Source: an uncultured Pseudobutyrivibrio sp.
Lineage (GTDB): Bacteria > Bacillota > Clostridia > Lachnospirales > Lachnospiraceae
Direction: 5' to 3'
Length of the DNA: 51,180 nucleotides
NCBI GenBank assembly: GCA_946403965.1
Contig: CAMJBT010000017.1
Coordinates: forward strand, 1 to 51,180
In this document: one piece after another, positions 1 through 8,397 of the stretch
How the letters are laid out: every line of letters starts with the position of its first letter
Position numbering within the stretch: position 1 is the stretch's first letter
Program-made: the position numbers and the translations under genes
The notes under the pieces: generated by a model
What the model saw: the letters and a program-made list of their open reading frames with translations, nothing else
Told to the model about the DNA's origin: nothing
Database searches by the model: none

Positions 1-1052
1 AAGTACTTCTTCTGACGTGGTGACCATGCCTCTACGTCACAAGACTTAACCTTAAGGTCTGCCAAATCTCCTGAACAACACTCAAGTGTACGTACTGGAA
101 TATCCATGCTACGGAATAAATCAACTGTATTCTGCCAAAGCTTATCATAGTACATCTTTGAATCCTCTGGCTTACATACAACAATCATTTCCTGCTTCTC
201 GAACTGGTGGATACGATATACACCACGTTCTTCGATACCGTGTGCACCCTTTTCCTTTCTGAAGCAAGGGCTATAGCTTGTAAGTGTATATGGAAGATTA
301 GCTTCATCATTGAGTGTATCAATGAACTTACCAATCATGGAATGCTCTGAAGTACCAATGAGGTAAAGATCTTCACCCTCGATTTTGTACATCATTGCAT
401 CCATTTCTTCAAATGACATAACACCAGTAACTACGTTTGAACGAATCATGAAAGGTGGAATACAGTATGTGAATCCTCTATCAATCATAAAATCACGAGC
501 ATATGAGATAACTGCTGAATGAAGACGGGCAATATCTCCCATAAGGTAATAGAAACCATTACCTGCAACCTTTCCTGCTGCATCTAAATCGATACCATTG
601 AATCGCTCCATGATATCTGTATGATATGGAATCTCAAAATCAGGAACCACTGGCTCACCAAACTTTTCTATTTCGACATTGCAAGAATCATCTGGGCCAA
701 TTGGAACTGAAGGATCGATAATATTTGGAATCTTCATCATGATTTCCTCTACCTTATCAGCGAGTTCCTTCTCAACTGGCTCTAAATCCTTAATCTTCTG
801 CTTGAGTTCAGCAACTTCAGCCTTAGCCTTCTCGGCCTCATCCTTCTTCCCCTGACCCATAAGAGCACCAATCTCCTTTGATGCCTTATTCATCTGGGAA
901 CGAAGCTCGTCAGCTTCCTGCTGTGCAGCACGTCTCTTGTCATCAAGCTCAATCACCTCATCTACAAGGCCAAGCTTGTGCTCCTGAAACTTTTTCTTAA
1001 TGTTTTCCTTAACTGCGTCTGGGTTCTCACGTAAAAACTTAATGTCTATCAT
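1..1052 (-). CDS. serS: Seryl-tRNA synthetase, C-terminus outside window
   Basis: Class II synthetase that charges tRNA-Ser with serine. The first ~350 codons are present, starting MIDIKFLRENP, and the frame runs off the left edge. Residues ~30-110 form the typical tRNA-binding helical hairpin, rich in Lys/Glu (around DDKRRAAQQEADELRSQM). Motif 2 is visible as FRKEKGAHGIEERG followed by YRIHQFEKQE, the ATP/serine-binding signature of SerRS; motif 3 should lie beyond the edge. An AGGAGAGAAA Shine-Dalgarno precedes the ATG. It lies 56 bp downstream of secDF with no obvious terminator or T-box between them, so it is probably co-transcribed with secDF. Confidence 0.95.
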   Translation of the reverse strand, partial: MIDIKFLRENPDAVKENIKKKFQEHKLGLVDEVIELDDKRRAAQQEADELRSQMNKASKEIGALMGQGKKDEAEKAKAEVAELKQKIKDLEPVEKELADKVEEIMMKIPNIIDPSVPIGPDDSCNVEIEKFGEPVVPDFEIPYHTDIMERFNGIDLDAAGKVAGNGFYYLMGDIARLHSAVISYARDFMIDRGFTYCIPPFMIRSNVVTGVMSFEEMDAMMYKIEGEDLYLIGTSEHSMIGKFIDTLNDEANLPYTLTSYSPCFRKEKGAHGIEERGVYRIHQFEKQEMIVVCKPEDSKMYYDKLWQNTVDLFRSMDIPVRTLECCSGDLADLKVKSCDVEAWSPRQKKY

Positions 1053-1108
1053 GTTTTCTCTCCTATCAAAAGATCATTTGCTATTTATTAGCACTAGAAG
1101 TTGTTCTC

Positions 1109-3376
1109 TTATTTTGATTTTTTAGCACTCTTCATAATATACCAAAGCTGTGTAGCGATGAAGATTGATGAGTAAGTACCTGCAACAACACCAGCAAGAA
1201 GTGGTAATGCAAACTCTCTAATAGCTGAAACGCCTAAGATGAGAAGCATAAGTACTGTGATTGCTGTTGTAATTGATGTAGAAATACTACGCGAAAGTGT
1301 CTGTGCAAGTGATTCGTTGCAAAGCTCCTTAAGTGTATCTTCATTCTCTGTTCTAAGTGCCTTGTGGTTCTCACGAATACGGTCGAATACGACAATTGTA
1401 TCGTTTACAGAGTAACCAATTACAGTAAGCATACATGCAATAAACGCAGAACCAACTGAGATTCTTGCAAAAGCATAAAGTGCAAGTACGATAAGAACAT
1501 CGTGTACAAGTGCAATAATTGCTGATGAAGCAAATCTAATATCCTTAAATCTGAACCAAATATATACAAGCATACAAAGTACAGCAACAATAACAGCTAC
1601 TGTAGACTGGCTACGCATCTCTCCTGAGATTGTGGAACCAATACTCTGTGATGTGATTGAGTCTTCCTTTACCTTAAAGGTATTCTCTAACATTTCGTTA
1701 AGAGTTGTTCTCTCTTCAAGTGAAAGTGTACGTGTCTTGAAGATTGCCTGATTGCTTCCATCAACTGTTGTCGTCTGGATACTTCCTTCACTAATATCAA
1801 GTGCCTTAGCGATTTCAGGAACAACCTTTTCATCTAAATCTGCAAGTGTGTATGTCTCGTTAAAATCAACTGTTGTAGATGTACCACCAAGGAACTCAAG
1901 TGAGAAGTTGAGACCTTGACCAGTCTTTGCTGTGAATACACCCATTGTAATGAATCCAGCTGCAATGATTGCAACTGAAATGCCAATAAATACAGCCTTC
2001 TTGCCAACGAAATCGAACTTTGTTGGCTCTTTTGCTCTACCATATGCCTTTGCGTTTCTAACACCAAGTGCATAGAACGAATTTATAAGAATACGTGTAA
2101 TAACAAGTGCTGTAAACATTGATAAAACAACACCAAGTGCAAGTGTGATTGCAAATCCCTTTACTGTACCTGAACCAAGAAGTCCAAGAACTGCTGCCGC
2201 AATAAGTGTTGTGATATTTCCATCAAGGATAGCTGAAAGTGCCTTTGAGAAACCTGTCTCAATAGCTGAAATAACTGGACGGCCGTTTTTGATTTCTTCA
2301 CGGATACGAGCGAATACGATAACGTTAGCATCAACCGCCATACCGATTGAAAGAATCATACCTGCGATACCAGGAAGTGTAAGTGTGATGTCGAATGCCT
2401 TAAGGATTCCAATAAGCATAGTTGTGTAAAGCGCAAGTGCTAAAGAAGCAACTACACCTGGCACATAATACATAATCATAAGGAATACCATTACAAGAGC
2501 AAGACCAACACCTGCTGCAATAAGTGATGTACGAAGAGCATCAGAACCTAACTGAGCACCTACAACCTGTGACTCTAATTCCTGAAGCTCGATATCGAGT
2601 CCACCAATACGGATGTATGAAGCAAGCTTTTCAGCAGCATCAAAATCCTCCATACCTTCGATTACACAGTTACCAGTTGTGATAGCCTGGTTAACCTTTG
2701 GTACTGAAACGAATTGTCCATCGTAGTAGATACCGATTGTCTCTCCAGAAGCAACAGCCTTTGTAGTTGCATCTGCAAAAGCTTTTGTTCCTTCATCATC
2801 AAATGTAAGCTGAACAACATACTCTGTAGCATTTGTAGTCTTATTTGACTGACTGCCTGCCTGTGAGCTCTTTACATTTTTTCCAGTTGCGATAACTGAA
2901 CCGTTGTCGATAAGTGTCTGGATATCATAGTTAAGAGCATAGCCCTCATTGCCATAGCTATAATTTTCATTGCCATCAGCATCTTTCTGAGCAATGAAGT
3001 AAAGTGTACCAGGAGTACCTAACTCCTCCAATAAAGCATTAGCATCAGAAACGCCAGGAATCTCAACTGTAATTCGCTTATCACCTACACGGTAAACATT
3101 TGCTTCTGTAGTTGAGCTTTCTTCGCCGAGGTCGTTTTCAATACGCTGCTGAAGCTTTACGATTGTATCGTTCATCTGCTCGTCAGTAGGTTTCTTTCCG
3201 ACTGCCTCGTATGTAATGCTGACACCGCCATCAAGGTCAAGACCAAGCTTTAAGCTGTCATCATTTTTCTTAATTGTGCCTGTAAGAACCATTGCTGCAT
3301 AATAACCAAGTAATCCGAGGATTAAAACAAATGCAACGAGCCAGGCAATCCCCTGTCCTTTTTTTAAACGTTTCAT
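1109..3376 (-). CDS. secDF: Fused protein translocase subunit SecDF
   Basis: Membrane component that uses the proton gradient to help SecYEG/SecA complete protein export. At 755 aa it is a natural SecD-SecF fusion. The SecD half (~1-445) starts with a TM helix, then LKLGLDLDGGVSITYE, the P1 periplasmic-type domain, and a TM block with the conserved GMAVDANVIVFARIREE. The SecF half (~455-755) begins with another TM helix, then LNFSLEFLGGTSTTVDF and the TM block carrying GYSVNDTIVVFDRIRE. Twelve TM helices are expected. The gene lies 89 bp downstream of scfB and directly upstream of serS. SCIFF maturation genes beside secDF are a recurrent arrangement in Clostridia, as far as I recall. Confidence 0.96.
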   Translation of the reverse strand: MKRLKKGQGIAWLVAFVLILGLLGYYAAMVLTGTIKKNDDSLKLGLDLDGGVSITYEAVGKKPTDEQMNDTIVKLQQRIENDLGEESSTTEANVYRVGDKRITVEIPGVSDANALLEELGTPGTLYFIAQKDADGNENYSYGNEGYALNYDIQTLIDNGSVIATGKNVKSSQAGSQSNKTTNATEYVVQLTFDDEGTKAFADATTKAVASGETIGIYYDGQFVSVPKVNQAITTGNCVIEGMEDFDAAEKLASYIRIGGLDIELQELESQVVGAQLGSDALRTSLIAAGVGLALVMVFLMIMYYVPGVVASLALALYTTMLIGILKAFDITLTLPGIAGMILSIGMAVDANVIVFARIREEIKNGRPVISAIETGFSKALSAILDGNITTLIAAAVLGLLGSGTVKGFAITLALGVVLSMFTALVITRILINSFYALGVRNAKAYGRAKEPTKFDFVGKKAVFIGISVAIIAAGFITMGVFTAKTGQGLNFSLEFLGGTSTTVDFNETYTLADLDEKVVPEIAKALDISEGSIQTTTVDGSNQAIFKTRTLSLEERTTLNEMLENTFKVKEDSITSQSIGSTISGEMRSQSTVAVIVAVLCMLVYIWFRFKDIRFASSAIIALVHDVLIVLALYAFARISVGSAFIACMLTVIGYSVNDTIVVFDRIRENHKALRTENEDTLKELCNESLAQTLSRSISTSITTAITVLMLLILGVSAIREFALPLLAGVVAGTYSSIFIATQLWYIMKSAKKSK

Positions 3377-3465
3377 TATTTATTCTCCTATCGTTTATTT
3401 ATAACTGCGTAGTGCAGTTCAAAGAAGCTAAAATTTCCTGATTTCAAAACGAAATACAAGTACCT

Positions 3466-4848
3466 CTATGCCTCTTTTGATTCGATTTCCGCTTTGTGAA
3501 CCTTCAGTGCAATAGCACATTCAATTCTCTTCTTCTGAAGCTCACAGCCTACATGATAATTTCCAAGGATGCTTCCTGTGAAATTGAATGCATTAGCTGC
3601 GCAACCACCGCTGCAGTAGAATCTTGCGAAACAGTTCTTGCATTCTTCTTTTGCATAAACATTGCAATGCTTGAACTCATTAACGACTTCCTTCTTCTGA
3701 ACACCATGGAAAACATCCCCAAGACAGAAATCTGTGTTTCCAACGAACTGGTGACATGGATAAAGCTCTCCAGTAGGAGTAACTGCCATGTATTCTGTTC
3801 CAGAACCACATCCTGAAAGTCGCTTGTATACGCATGGACCACCTTCCAAATCAATCATGAAATGGAAGAAGTTGAAATCTTCATCTGTACCCTGACGGCG
3901 CATCATTTCTGCTGCAAGATCATCATATTCCTTAAAGAGCTTTGGTAAATCCTCTTCACGAATAGCATAATCATCTGTCTCCTGAGCAACAACAGGCTCA
4001 ACAGAAATCTGCTTGAAGCCCTCATCTGCAAGATGAATGACATCCTTTGAAAAATCAAGGTTGTTGCGAGTGAATGTACCACGAATGTAGTACTTATCCT
4101 GATTTCGTGACTCAGCAAGCTTTTTGAACTTAGGCATAACAATCTCGTAGCTTGGTGCCCCCTTCTTGAATGGACGCATAAGATTGTGAATCTCTGGACG
4201 ACCATCACAGCTCAGGACAACATTTGCCATTTCCTTGTTTGCAAACTCCTGAATCTCGTCATTTAACAAAACACCATTTGTGGTGAGTGTAAATCTGAAG
4301 TTTTTGTTGTGTTCTTTTTCGATTGATCTACCGTAGGCAACTAAGTCCTTAACTACCTGCCAATTCATAAGTGGCTCTCCACCAAAGAAATCAACCTCAA
4401 GATTTCTTCTGCTGCCAGAATTAGCAACCAGGAAGTCTAGGGCTTGTTTTCCAACCTCATAGGTCATAAGCTCACGCTTTCCTGTGTGGTACTGGCCCTC
4501 CTCAGCAAAGCAATACTTGCAAGCAAGATTACAATCGTGTGTGATATGTAAACACAAAGCCTTTACAACTGTAGGACGTGCAGTAAAATCTACAATTCTT
4601 GGCTCGTAGTTATCCTCGGTGAATAAAGCTCCATCATTGATGAGCTGATCTATTTCTGACTGAATCTCAGTAATTTCTGCCTCTGAAACCTGTGGGTGGC
4701 TCTCCTTCATCTGTGTGAAGGCTTCATCTCGTCCCTTCTCCTGCCAGAGAGAAAGGTAGTCGTATGTAACGTCGTCCACTACGTGAATGGCACCGCTATT
4801 AATATCAATAACAATGTTGTATCCATTGTTTTTAAACTGATGTATCAC
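3466..4848 (-). CDS. scfB: SCIFF peptide maturase, radical SAM/SPASM thioether-forming enzyme
   Basis: Radical SAM enzyme expected to install Cys-to-alpha-carbon thioether links in the adjacent SCIFF peptide. With a GTG start at 4848 the protein is 460 aa and begins (M)IHQFKNNGYNIV, matching the usual family N-terminus; AAAGGA lies 9 nt upstream. A longer in-frame ORF reaches 4902, but its extra 18 codons run into a strong hairpin, so I prefer the shorter form. Seen in order: an N-terminal RiPP-recognition-type region, the CNLACKYC [4Fe-4S]/SAM motif near residue 106-113, FFGGEPLMNW, and a C-terminal SPASM region with Cys clusters (SGCGSG, LYPCHQ, CKNCFARFYCSGGCA, GCELQ). It is preceded by scfA and followed by secDF. 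Confidence 0.93.
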   Translation of the reverse strand: MIHQFKNNGYNIVIDINSGAIHVVDDVTYDYLSLWQEKGRDEAFTQMKESHPQVSEAEITEIQSEIDQLINDGALFTEDNYEPRIVDFTARPTVVKALCLHITHDCNLACKYCFAEEGQYHTGKRELMTYEVGKQALDFLVANSGSRRNLEVDFFGGEPLMNWQVVKDLVAYGRSIEKEHNKNFRFTLTTNGVLLNDEIQEFANKEMANVVLSCDGRPEIHNLMRPFKKGAPSYEIVMPKFKKLAESRNQDKYYIRGTFTRNNLDFSKDVIHLADEGFKQISVEPVVAQETDDYAIREEDLPKLFKEYDDLAAEMMRRQGTDEDFNFFHFMIDLEGGPCVYKRLSGCGSGTEYMAVTPTGELYPCHQFVGNTDFCLGDVFHGVQKKEVVNEFKHCNVYAKEECKNCFARFYCSGGCAANAFNFTGSILGNYHVGCELQKKRIECAIALKVHKAEIESKEA

Positions 4849-4878
4849 TAAAAAATGTCCTTTCATAAACGCACAATA

Positions 4879-4915
4879 GACCGTTCCCCACTTTTTCTTC
4901 AAGCGGGGACCGGTC
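4879..4915 (-). promoter_or_regulatory. Hairpin between scfA and scfB (partial attenuator or stabiliser)
   Basis: On the minus strand GACCGGTCCCCGC pairs with GTGGGGAACGGTC across an ~11-nt loop. No U-run follows directly, so it is not a classic terminator. Lying between the small precursor gene and its enzyme, it could stabilise the scfA 3' end or lower scfB expression. The stem is seen; the role is inferred. Confidence 0.6.
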
Positions 4916-4949
4916 TTACGTTAAATATTACTTAATTGTTTGTAAGCAA

Positions 4950-5093
4950 TTACTTAGAGTGCTCACAGCTCTGGTTACCAACTGTGCAAGATGTCTTGCA
5001 AGCTGACTGGCATGATGTCTGGCACTCGCCGCATCCGCCTTCCTTTACAGTATTCTGTAATCTAGCAGTATTTAATGTTTTGATGTGTTCCAT
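4950..5093 (-). CDS. scfA: SCIFF ribosomally synthesised peptide precursor (47 aa)
   Basis: Short gene for the Six-Cysteines-In-Forty-Five peptide, the substrate of the neighbouring maturase. It translates as MEHIKTLNTARLQN (leader) followed by a core with six cysteines at residues 21, 24, 28, 32, 36 and 43, interspersed with Thr/Ser (pieces: GGCGECQTSC, QSACKTSC, NQSCEHSK). AAAGGAG lies 8 nt before the ATG. An upstream TTTATA-17-TATAAT promoter is visible. SCIFF is among the most conserved RiPPs in Clostridia; its physiological role is not established. Confidence 0.95.
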   Translation of the reverse strand: MEHIKTLNTARLQNTVKEGGCGECQTSCQSACKTSCTVGNQSCEHSK

Positions 5094-5150
5094 AATGAAA
5101 TCTCCTTTTCTAAAAATAGCTACTAACTCATAGTAACTTCAGGTTAATAG

Positions 5151-5179
5151 ATTATACTACAAATCCGTTAAAATATAAA
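5151..5179 (-). promoter_or_regulatory. Promoter of scfA-scfB
   Basis: Minus-strand TTTATA (5174-5179), a 17-bp spacer and TATAAT (5151-5156), about 60 bp upstream of the scfA start. The -10 is perfect and the -35 moderate. Confidence 0.6.
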
Positions 5180-5193
5180 GTCTTTGCTTTGGT

Positions 5194-6375
5194 TTATTCT
5201 TTATCTGAAGCTGCAGAAGCAGGTGCTCCATTTACCTTTGCTGATTCCTTGCACAAATCCAAAGCCTTCTGTGTCAGGTATGCCTGCTTAAAATAACGTT
5301 CTCCTGTATATCCTGCTACTGTATATACCTCGTAGAAGGTGTTTTCATCTGTAGCACCTGATGATGACATGATATTTCCGATGAAAGTCTTGTACCCATC
5401 CTCATCAACTTCTAGGCCTTCCTTCTTTGCAATCGCTTCAAGAATAAGCTCTGTCTCTGTTGACTCAGAGATACTTTTTTTGAGGTTTTCAACGTATTCA
5501 TCGTAATCCTGGCCCATTGCCTCAAGGTAATCCTTTGCTGTTGTGCCGTAAGACTCATACTGCTTGTCATACACCTGAAGATACATATCAAGACGTGCCT
5601 GTAAAAGCTTTTCAGGAACCTTTGATACCTTGCTGCTGTTTAATACAGCATTAAGAATTGCAGTCTGTGTATCATTCTCAAGGGTGCTCTGTAATGAGGC
5701 CTCAAACTGAGTCTTCATAGCCTTCATATACTCATCAACTGTGTCATAACCAAGCTTTTCAGAACAAATAGCATCTGTCAAATCTGCTTTGTTTGAAATA
5801 GCCTTTGCCACATAGTTAATCTGGAATGTGAAAGTTACTGTCTGTCCAGCCAAATCAGCATTACCATAATCCTTTGGGAAGGTTACCTCGTATGCAACCT
5901 CCTCTCCTACAGAATGTCCGGCAAGGCCAGATGTGAAGCCTTCGATAAATCCGCCAGATCCACCAGCCGCACAGTTACCTTTTACATCAATCATCTGATC
6001 CTCAGCAGACCCACCATCAAAGGCAACTCCGTCCTGTGAGCCCACATAATCTACATTTACAATAGAATCTTCTTTAACCTCTTTCTGGCTTGAATCCTCT
6101 GCATAAATTGCTGCGTTTGTTATATTGGTCTGAACATATTCATTAAAGCCTTCATCTGTGTATTCGTATGTGCCGTCCAATGTAACCTCAAGGTTCTTAT
6201 AATCTCCAAGAGTAACGTATTTATCAACATCATATTCTATTGGTGTGGTAGTCGCGATCAAATCTGCTTTTGCCTTATCTGCAGCCTTGTCAGAATCCTC
6301 ATCTTTCTTTCCACACGCCACCATTGATAGCGCCAATGCACCCACAAGGGCCAATGCTAAAAATCTATTTTTCAT
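5194..6375 (-). CDS. Trigger-factor-like FKBP peptidyl-prolyl isomerase lipoprotein
   Basis: Exported lipoprotein of 393 aa with signal peptide and lipobox LSMVAC; Cys21 would be lipidated. It is followed by a charged linker (GKKDEDSDKAADKAK). Residues ~90-195 form an FKBP-type isomerase domain (VNVDYVGSQDGVAFDGG, GFIEGFTSGLAGHSVGEEV, FPKDYGNADLAGQTVTF). The C-terminal ~190 residues are helical and resemble the trigger-factor C-domain (KLLQARLDMYLQVYDKQYESY). This is the extracytoplasmic trigger-factor-related chaperone/PPIase common in Lachnospiraceae, likely assisting folding of exported proteins. It has its own upstream region after the malQ terminator. Confidence 0.88.
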   Translation of the reverse strand: MKNRFLALALVGALALSMVACGKKDEDSDKAADKAKADLIATTTPIEYDVDKYVTLGDYKNLEVTLDGTYEYTDEGFNEYVQTNITNAAIYAEDSSQKEVKEDSIVNVDYVGSQDGVAFDGGSAEDQMIDVKGNCAAGGSGGFIEGFTSGLAGHSVGEEVAYEVTFPKDYGNADLAGQTVTFTFQINYVAKAISNKADLTDAICSEKLGYDTVDEYMKAMKTQFEASLQSTLENDTQTAILNAVLNSSKVSKVPEKLLQARLDMYLQVYDKQYESYGTTAKDYLEAMGQDYDEYVENLKKSISESTETELILEAIAKKEGLEVDEDGYKTFIGNIMSSSGATDENTFYEVYTVAGYTGERYFKQAYLTQKALDLCKESAKVNGAPASAASDKE

Positions 6376-6465
6376 TATTTAGTCTCCTCCAATTTCTATT
6401 TTCCTATAACGGAAAATTCTGAATTAGTTTACCACATTCTCATGTTTCTGGCAAAAATCCAATAT

Positions 6466-6495
6466 AAAAGAGCCTGCATTTGCAGACTCTTTTTG
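6466..6495 (-). terminator. Terminator after malQ
   Basis: Minus-strand AAAGAGTCTGC-AAAT-GCAGGCTCTTTT: 10-11 bp stem with an A/T-flanked tail, 27 bp after the malQ stop. Confidence 0.85.
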
Positions 6496-6522
6496 AAGGA
6501 GAAATAATTCTTAAAAAAGAAT

Positions 6523-8175
6523 TTATTGTTTAGCTTTTTTGCCAGATTTATTTTTAGTCTTATCTTGTGTTTTTGACTTTACTGACTCTTTTTCAACCTT
6601 TTCAGTTGCTTTTGACTTGGCCGAATCTTTTCCAGCCTTTTCAGGTGCTTTTGACTTGGCCGAATCTTTTCCAGCCTTTTCAGGTACTTTTGGCTTGACT
6701 GTTCTTTCATACATTATTGACATGTCATATATTTTCTGTGCGACTTCTTCTGTCAACTCATCAGCTAAAAGACGCCACTGCCAGTTTCCACTGTCGGTAC
6801 CAGGGATATTTATACGATTATATTTGCCAAGACCAAGGTAATCCTGCATCTGAGCCACAAACAATACTGCTACAGAGCTCATACCGCCTCGGATCATGCC
6901 CCAGTTAAAGCCCTCTGATCTGGAAATACCAAGGTATTTCCTAGCATAATCCTTATCCTTCTTCTTAGCTGTTGCATACCATTCCATTACAGTAGCATTG
7001 TCGTGTGTGCCAGTGTAGCAAACACAATTTTTATCATAGGTATGTGGCTGATAATTATTCGCTTCACCTGAATCAAATGCAAACTCAAGAACCTTCATTC
7101 CTGGCCAGCCACTATCATTCAACAGCTTTACAACTGTAGGCGATGGTTCACCTAAATCTTCAGCAATAAACTCGATATTTGGGAAAGTCTTTCCAAGAAG
7201 ACCAACCAAATCCATACCTGGTCCCTTCTTCCACTTTCCATTTTTTGCTGTTTTATCCTTTGCTGGAACTGCCCAATACTCATCGAATCCTCTGAAGTGA
7301 TCTATTCTAAGGACATCATAAAGCTTTGCTGCACCCTCAATTCGACGAATCCACCAGCGATATTTATCCTTCTTCAGTGCATCCCAATCATAGCATGGAT
7401 TACCCCACAGCTGACCGTCAGCACTAAAATAATCTGGTGGAACGCCCGCTACAACAACAGGATAGTTTTCATCATCTAAAGCAAAAAACTCTGGCTCTGC
7501 CCACACATCACAAGAATCAAGTGCTACATAGATTGGCAAATCACCAATAACCTCTATTCCAAGGCCATTGATATATTCCTTTAGCTTTGCCCACTGTTTA
7601 AAAAACAGATACTGGATATAAACATAGAACTCAATATCCTCTGCCAACTGTTTCTTGTATTTTTCCACAGCCTTTGGCTGATGAAGGCGAATATCCTCCT
7701 CTGGCCACTCCTGCCAGCTGATTTGGCCAAAATGCTTCTTTATTGACATGAAAAGTCCATAATTTTCTACCCATGGATTTTCTTTTTTAAACTTGTCAAT
7801 TTCCTTGATTGAATTCTTATAGCCTCTATTCTTTGCTTTTTCAAGGACTTTGAATCGACTCTCGTATATCTGACCATAATCTACATAACGAGGGTTAGTT
7901 CCCCATTCTTCGGTTTCAACTTCCTTTTTTGTAAGTAACCCTTCCTCGATTAGCATTTCCAAGTCAATAAAATATGGATTGCCTGCAAAAGTTGAAAAAC
8001 TTTGATATGGGCTGTCTCCATAGCTTGTTGGGCCAAGAGGGAGTACCTGCCAGTACTTCTGACCTGCTGCCTTAAGAAAATCAGCAAATCTGTATGCAGC
8101 CTTTCCGAAGGTGCCAATTCCATATGGCGAAGGTAACGAAGATATTGGGAGCAATATTCCACTACTTCTTTTCAT
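6523..8175 (-). CDS. malQ: 4-alpha-glucanotransferase with Lys-rich repeated C-terminal tail
   Basis: GH77 amylomaltase that transfers alpha-1,4-glucan segments, for maltodextrin or glycogen metabolism. The first ~500 residues are a normal MalQ: MKRSSGILLPISSLPSPYGIGTFG start, GPTSYGDSPYQSFSTFAGNPYFID, VLRIDHFRGFDEYW (nucleophile region), IAEDLGEP (acid/base) and CYTGTHDNATVMEWY. After residue ~495 comes an unusual tail: two near-identical copies of PEKAGKDSAKSK, a diverged third (TEKVEKESVKSK) and a basic end (KTKNKSGKKAKQ). The tail is about one-third lysine and low in hydrophobics, so probably disordered. The DNA copies are nearly identical, pointing to recent slippage. The LacI gene upstream is a candidate regulator. 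Confidence 0.95.
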   Translation of the reverse strand: MKRSSGILLPISSLPSPYGIGTFGKAAYRFADFLKAAGQKYWQVLPLGPTSYGDSPYQSFSTFAGNPYFIDLEMLIEEGLLTKKEVETEEWGTNPRYVDYGQIYESRFKVLEKAKNRGYKNSIKEIDKFKKENPWVENYGLFMSIKKHFGQISWQEWPEEDIRLHQPKAVEKYKKQLAEDIEFYVYIQYLFFKQWAKLKEYINGLGIEVIGDLPIYVALDSCDVWAEPEFFALDDENYPVVVAGVPPDYFSADGQLWGNPCYDWDALKKDKYRWWIRRIEGAAKLYDVLRIDHFRGFDEYWAVPAKDKTAKNGKWKKGPGMDLVGLLGKTFPNIEFIAEDLGEPSPTVVKLLNDSGWPGMKVLEFAFDSGEANNYQPHTYDKNCVCYTGTHDNATVMEWYATAKKKDKDYARKYLGISRSEGFNWGMIRGGMSSVAVLFVAQMQDYLGLGKYNRINIPGTDSGNWQWRLLADELTEEVAQKIYDMSIMYERTVKPKVPEKAGKDSAKSKAPEKAGKDSAKSKATEKVEKESVKSKTQDKTKNKSGKKAKQ

Positions 8176-8243
8176 GATTCTTCTCCTTTTAGTTTTTTAG
8201 GTTCTGTTTTCTTCTGAAAATCAGAAAAAATTATTTAAACAAA

Positions 8244-8262
8244 TCCCTGATAATTTCAGGGA
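8244..8262. repeat. Small inverted repeat upstream of malQ
   Basis: TCCCTGA-TAATT-TCAGGGA, a perfect 7-bp stem about 70 bp before malQ. It may be a 5'-leader hairpin or regulator site; it lacks a terminator U-run. Confidence 0.4.
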
Positions 8263-8282
8263 AAAATATATCTCAGAAAAAC

Positions 8283-8308
8283 TGGAGGACGTTAGGCCTC
8301 GCCCTCCA
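8283..8308 (-). terminator. Probable terminator of the LacI gene
   Basis: Minus-strand TGGAGG and CCTCCA arms around a 14-nt GC-rich loop, followed by GTTTTTC, 90 bp after the regulator's stop. Confidence 0.6.
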
Positions 8309-8314
8309 TAATAG

Positions 8315-8332
8315 GTCACAATAGATTGTGAC
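8315..8332. promoter_or_regulatory. 18-bp palindrome, candidate operator
   Basis: GTCACAAT-AG-ATTGTGAC is perfectly symmetric (8-bp arms, 2-bp centre), between the LacI gene and malQ. Its form fits a dimeric regulator site, but it differs from the TGGAAACGTTTCCA-type sites near the LacI promoter, so a different protein is implied. Confidence 0.4.
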
Positions 8333-8397
8333 ATTGGGAAGAAAAAAATTTCTTGTATGTGAACTGTCCCTTATAAAAGAACAATTTACATCGATTA

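Noticed and set aside
1053..1108. T-box leader for serS
   Set aside because: The gap to secDF is only 56 bp and has no specifier loop or T-box core.
4849..4902. Longer N-terminus for ScfB
   Set aside because: The extra codons enter a hairpin, lack a ribosome-binding site and do not match the family start at IHQFKNNGYNIV.
4936..5133. 65-codon plus-strand frame opposite scfA
   Set aside because: It is the mirror of the SCIFF gene, which has the correct promoter, ribosome-binding site and six-cysteine pattern on the minus strand.
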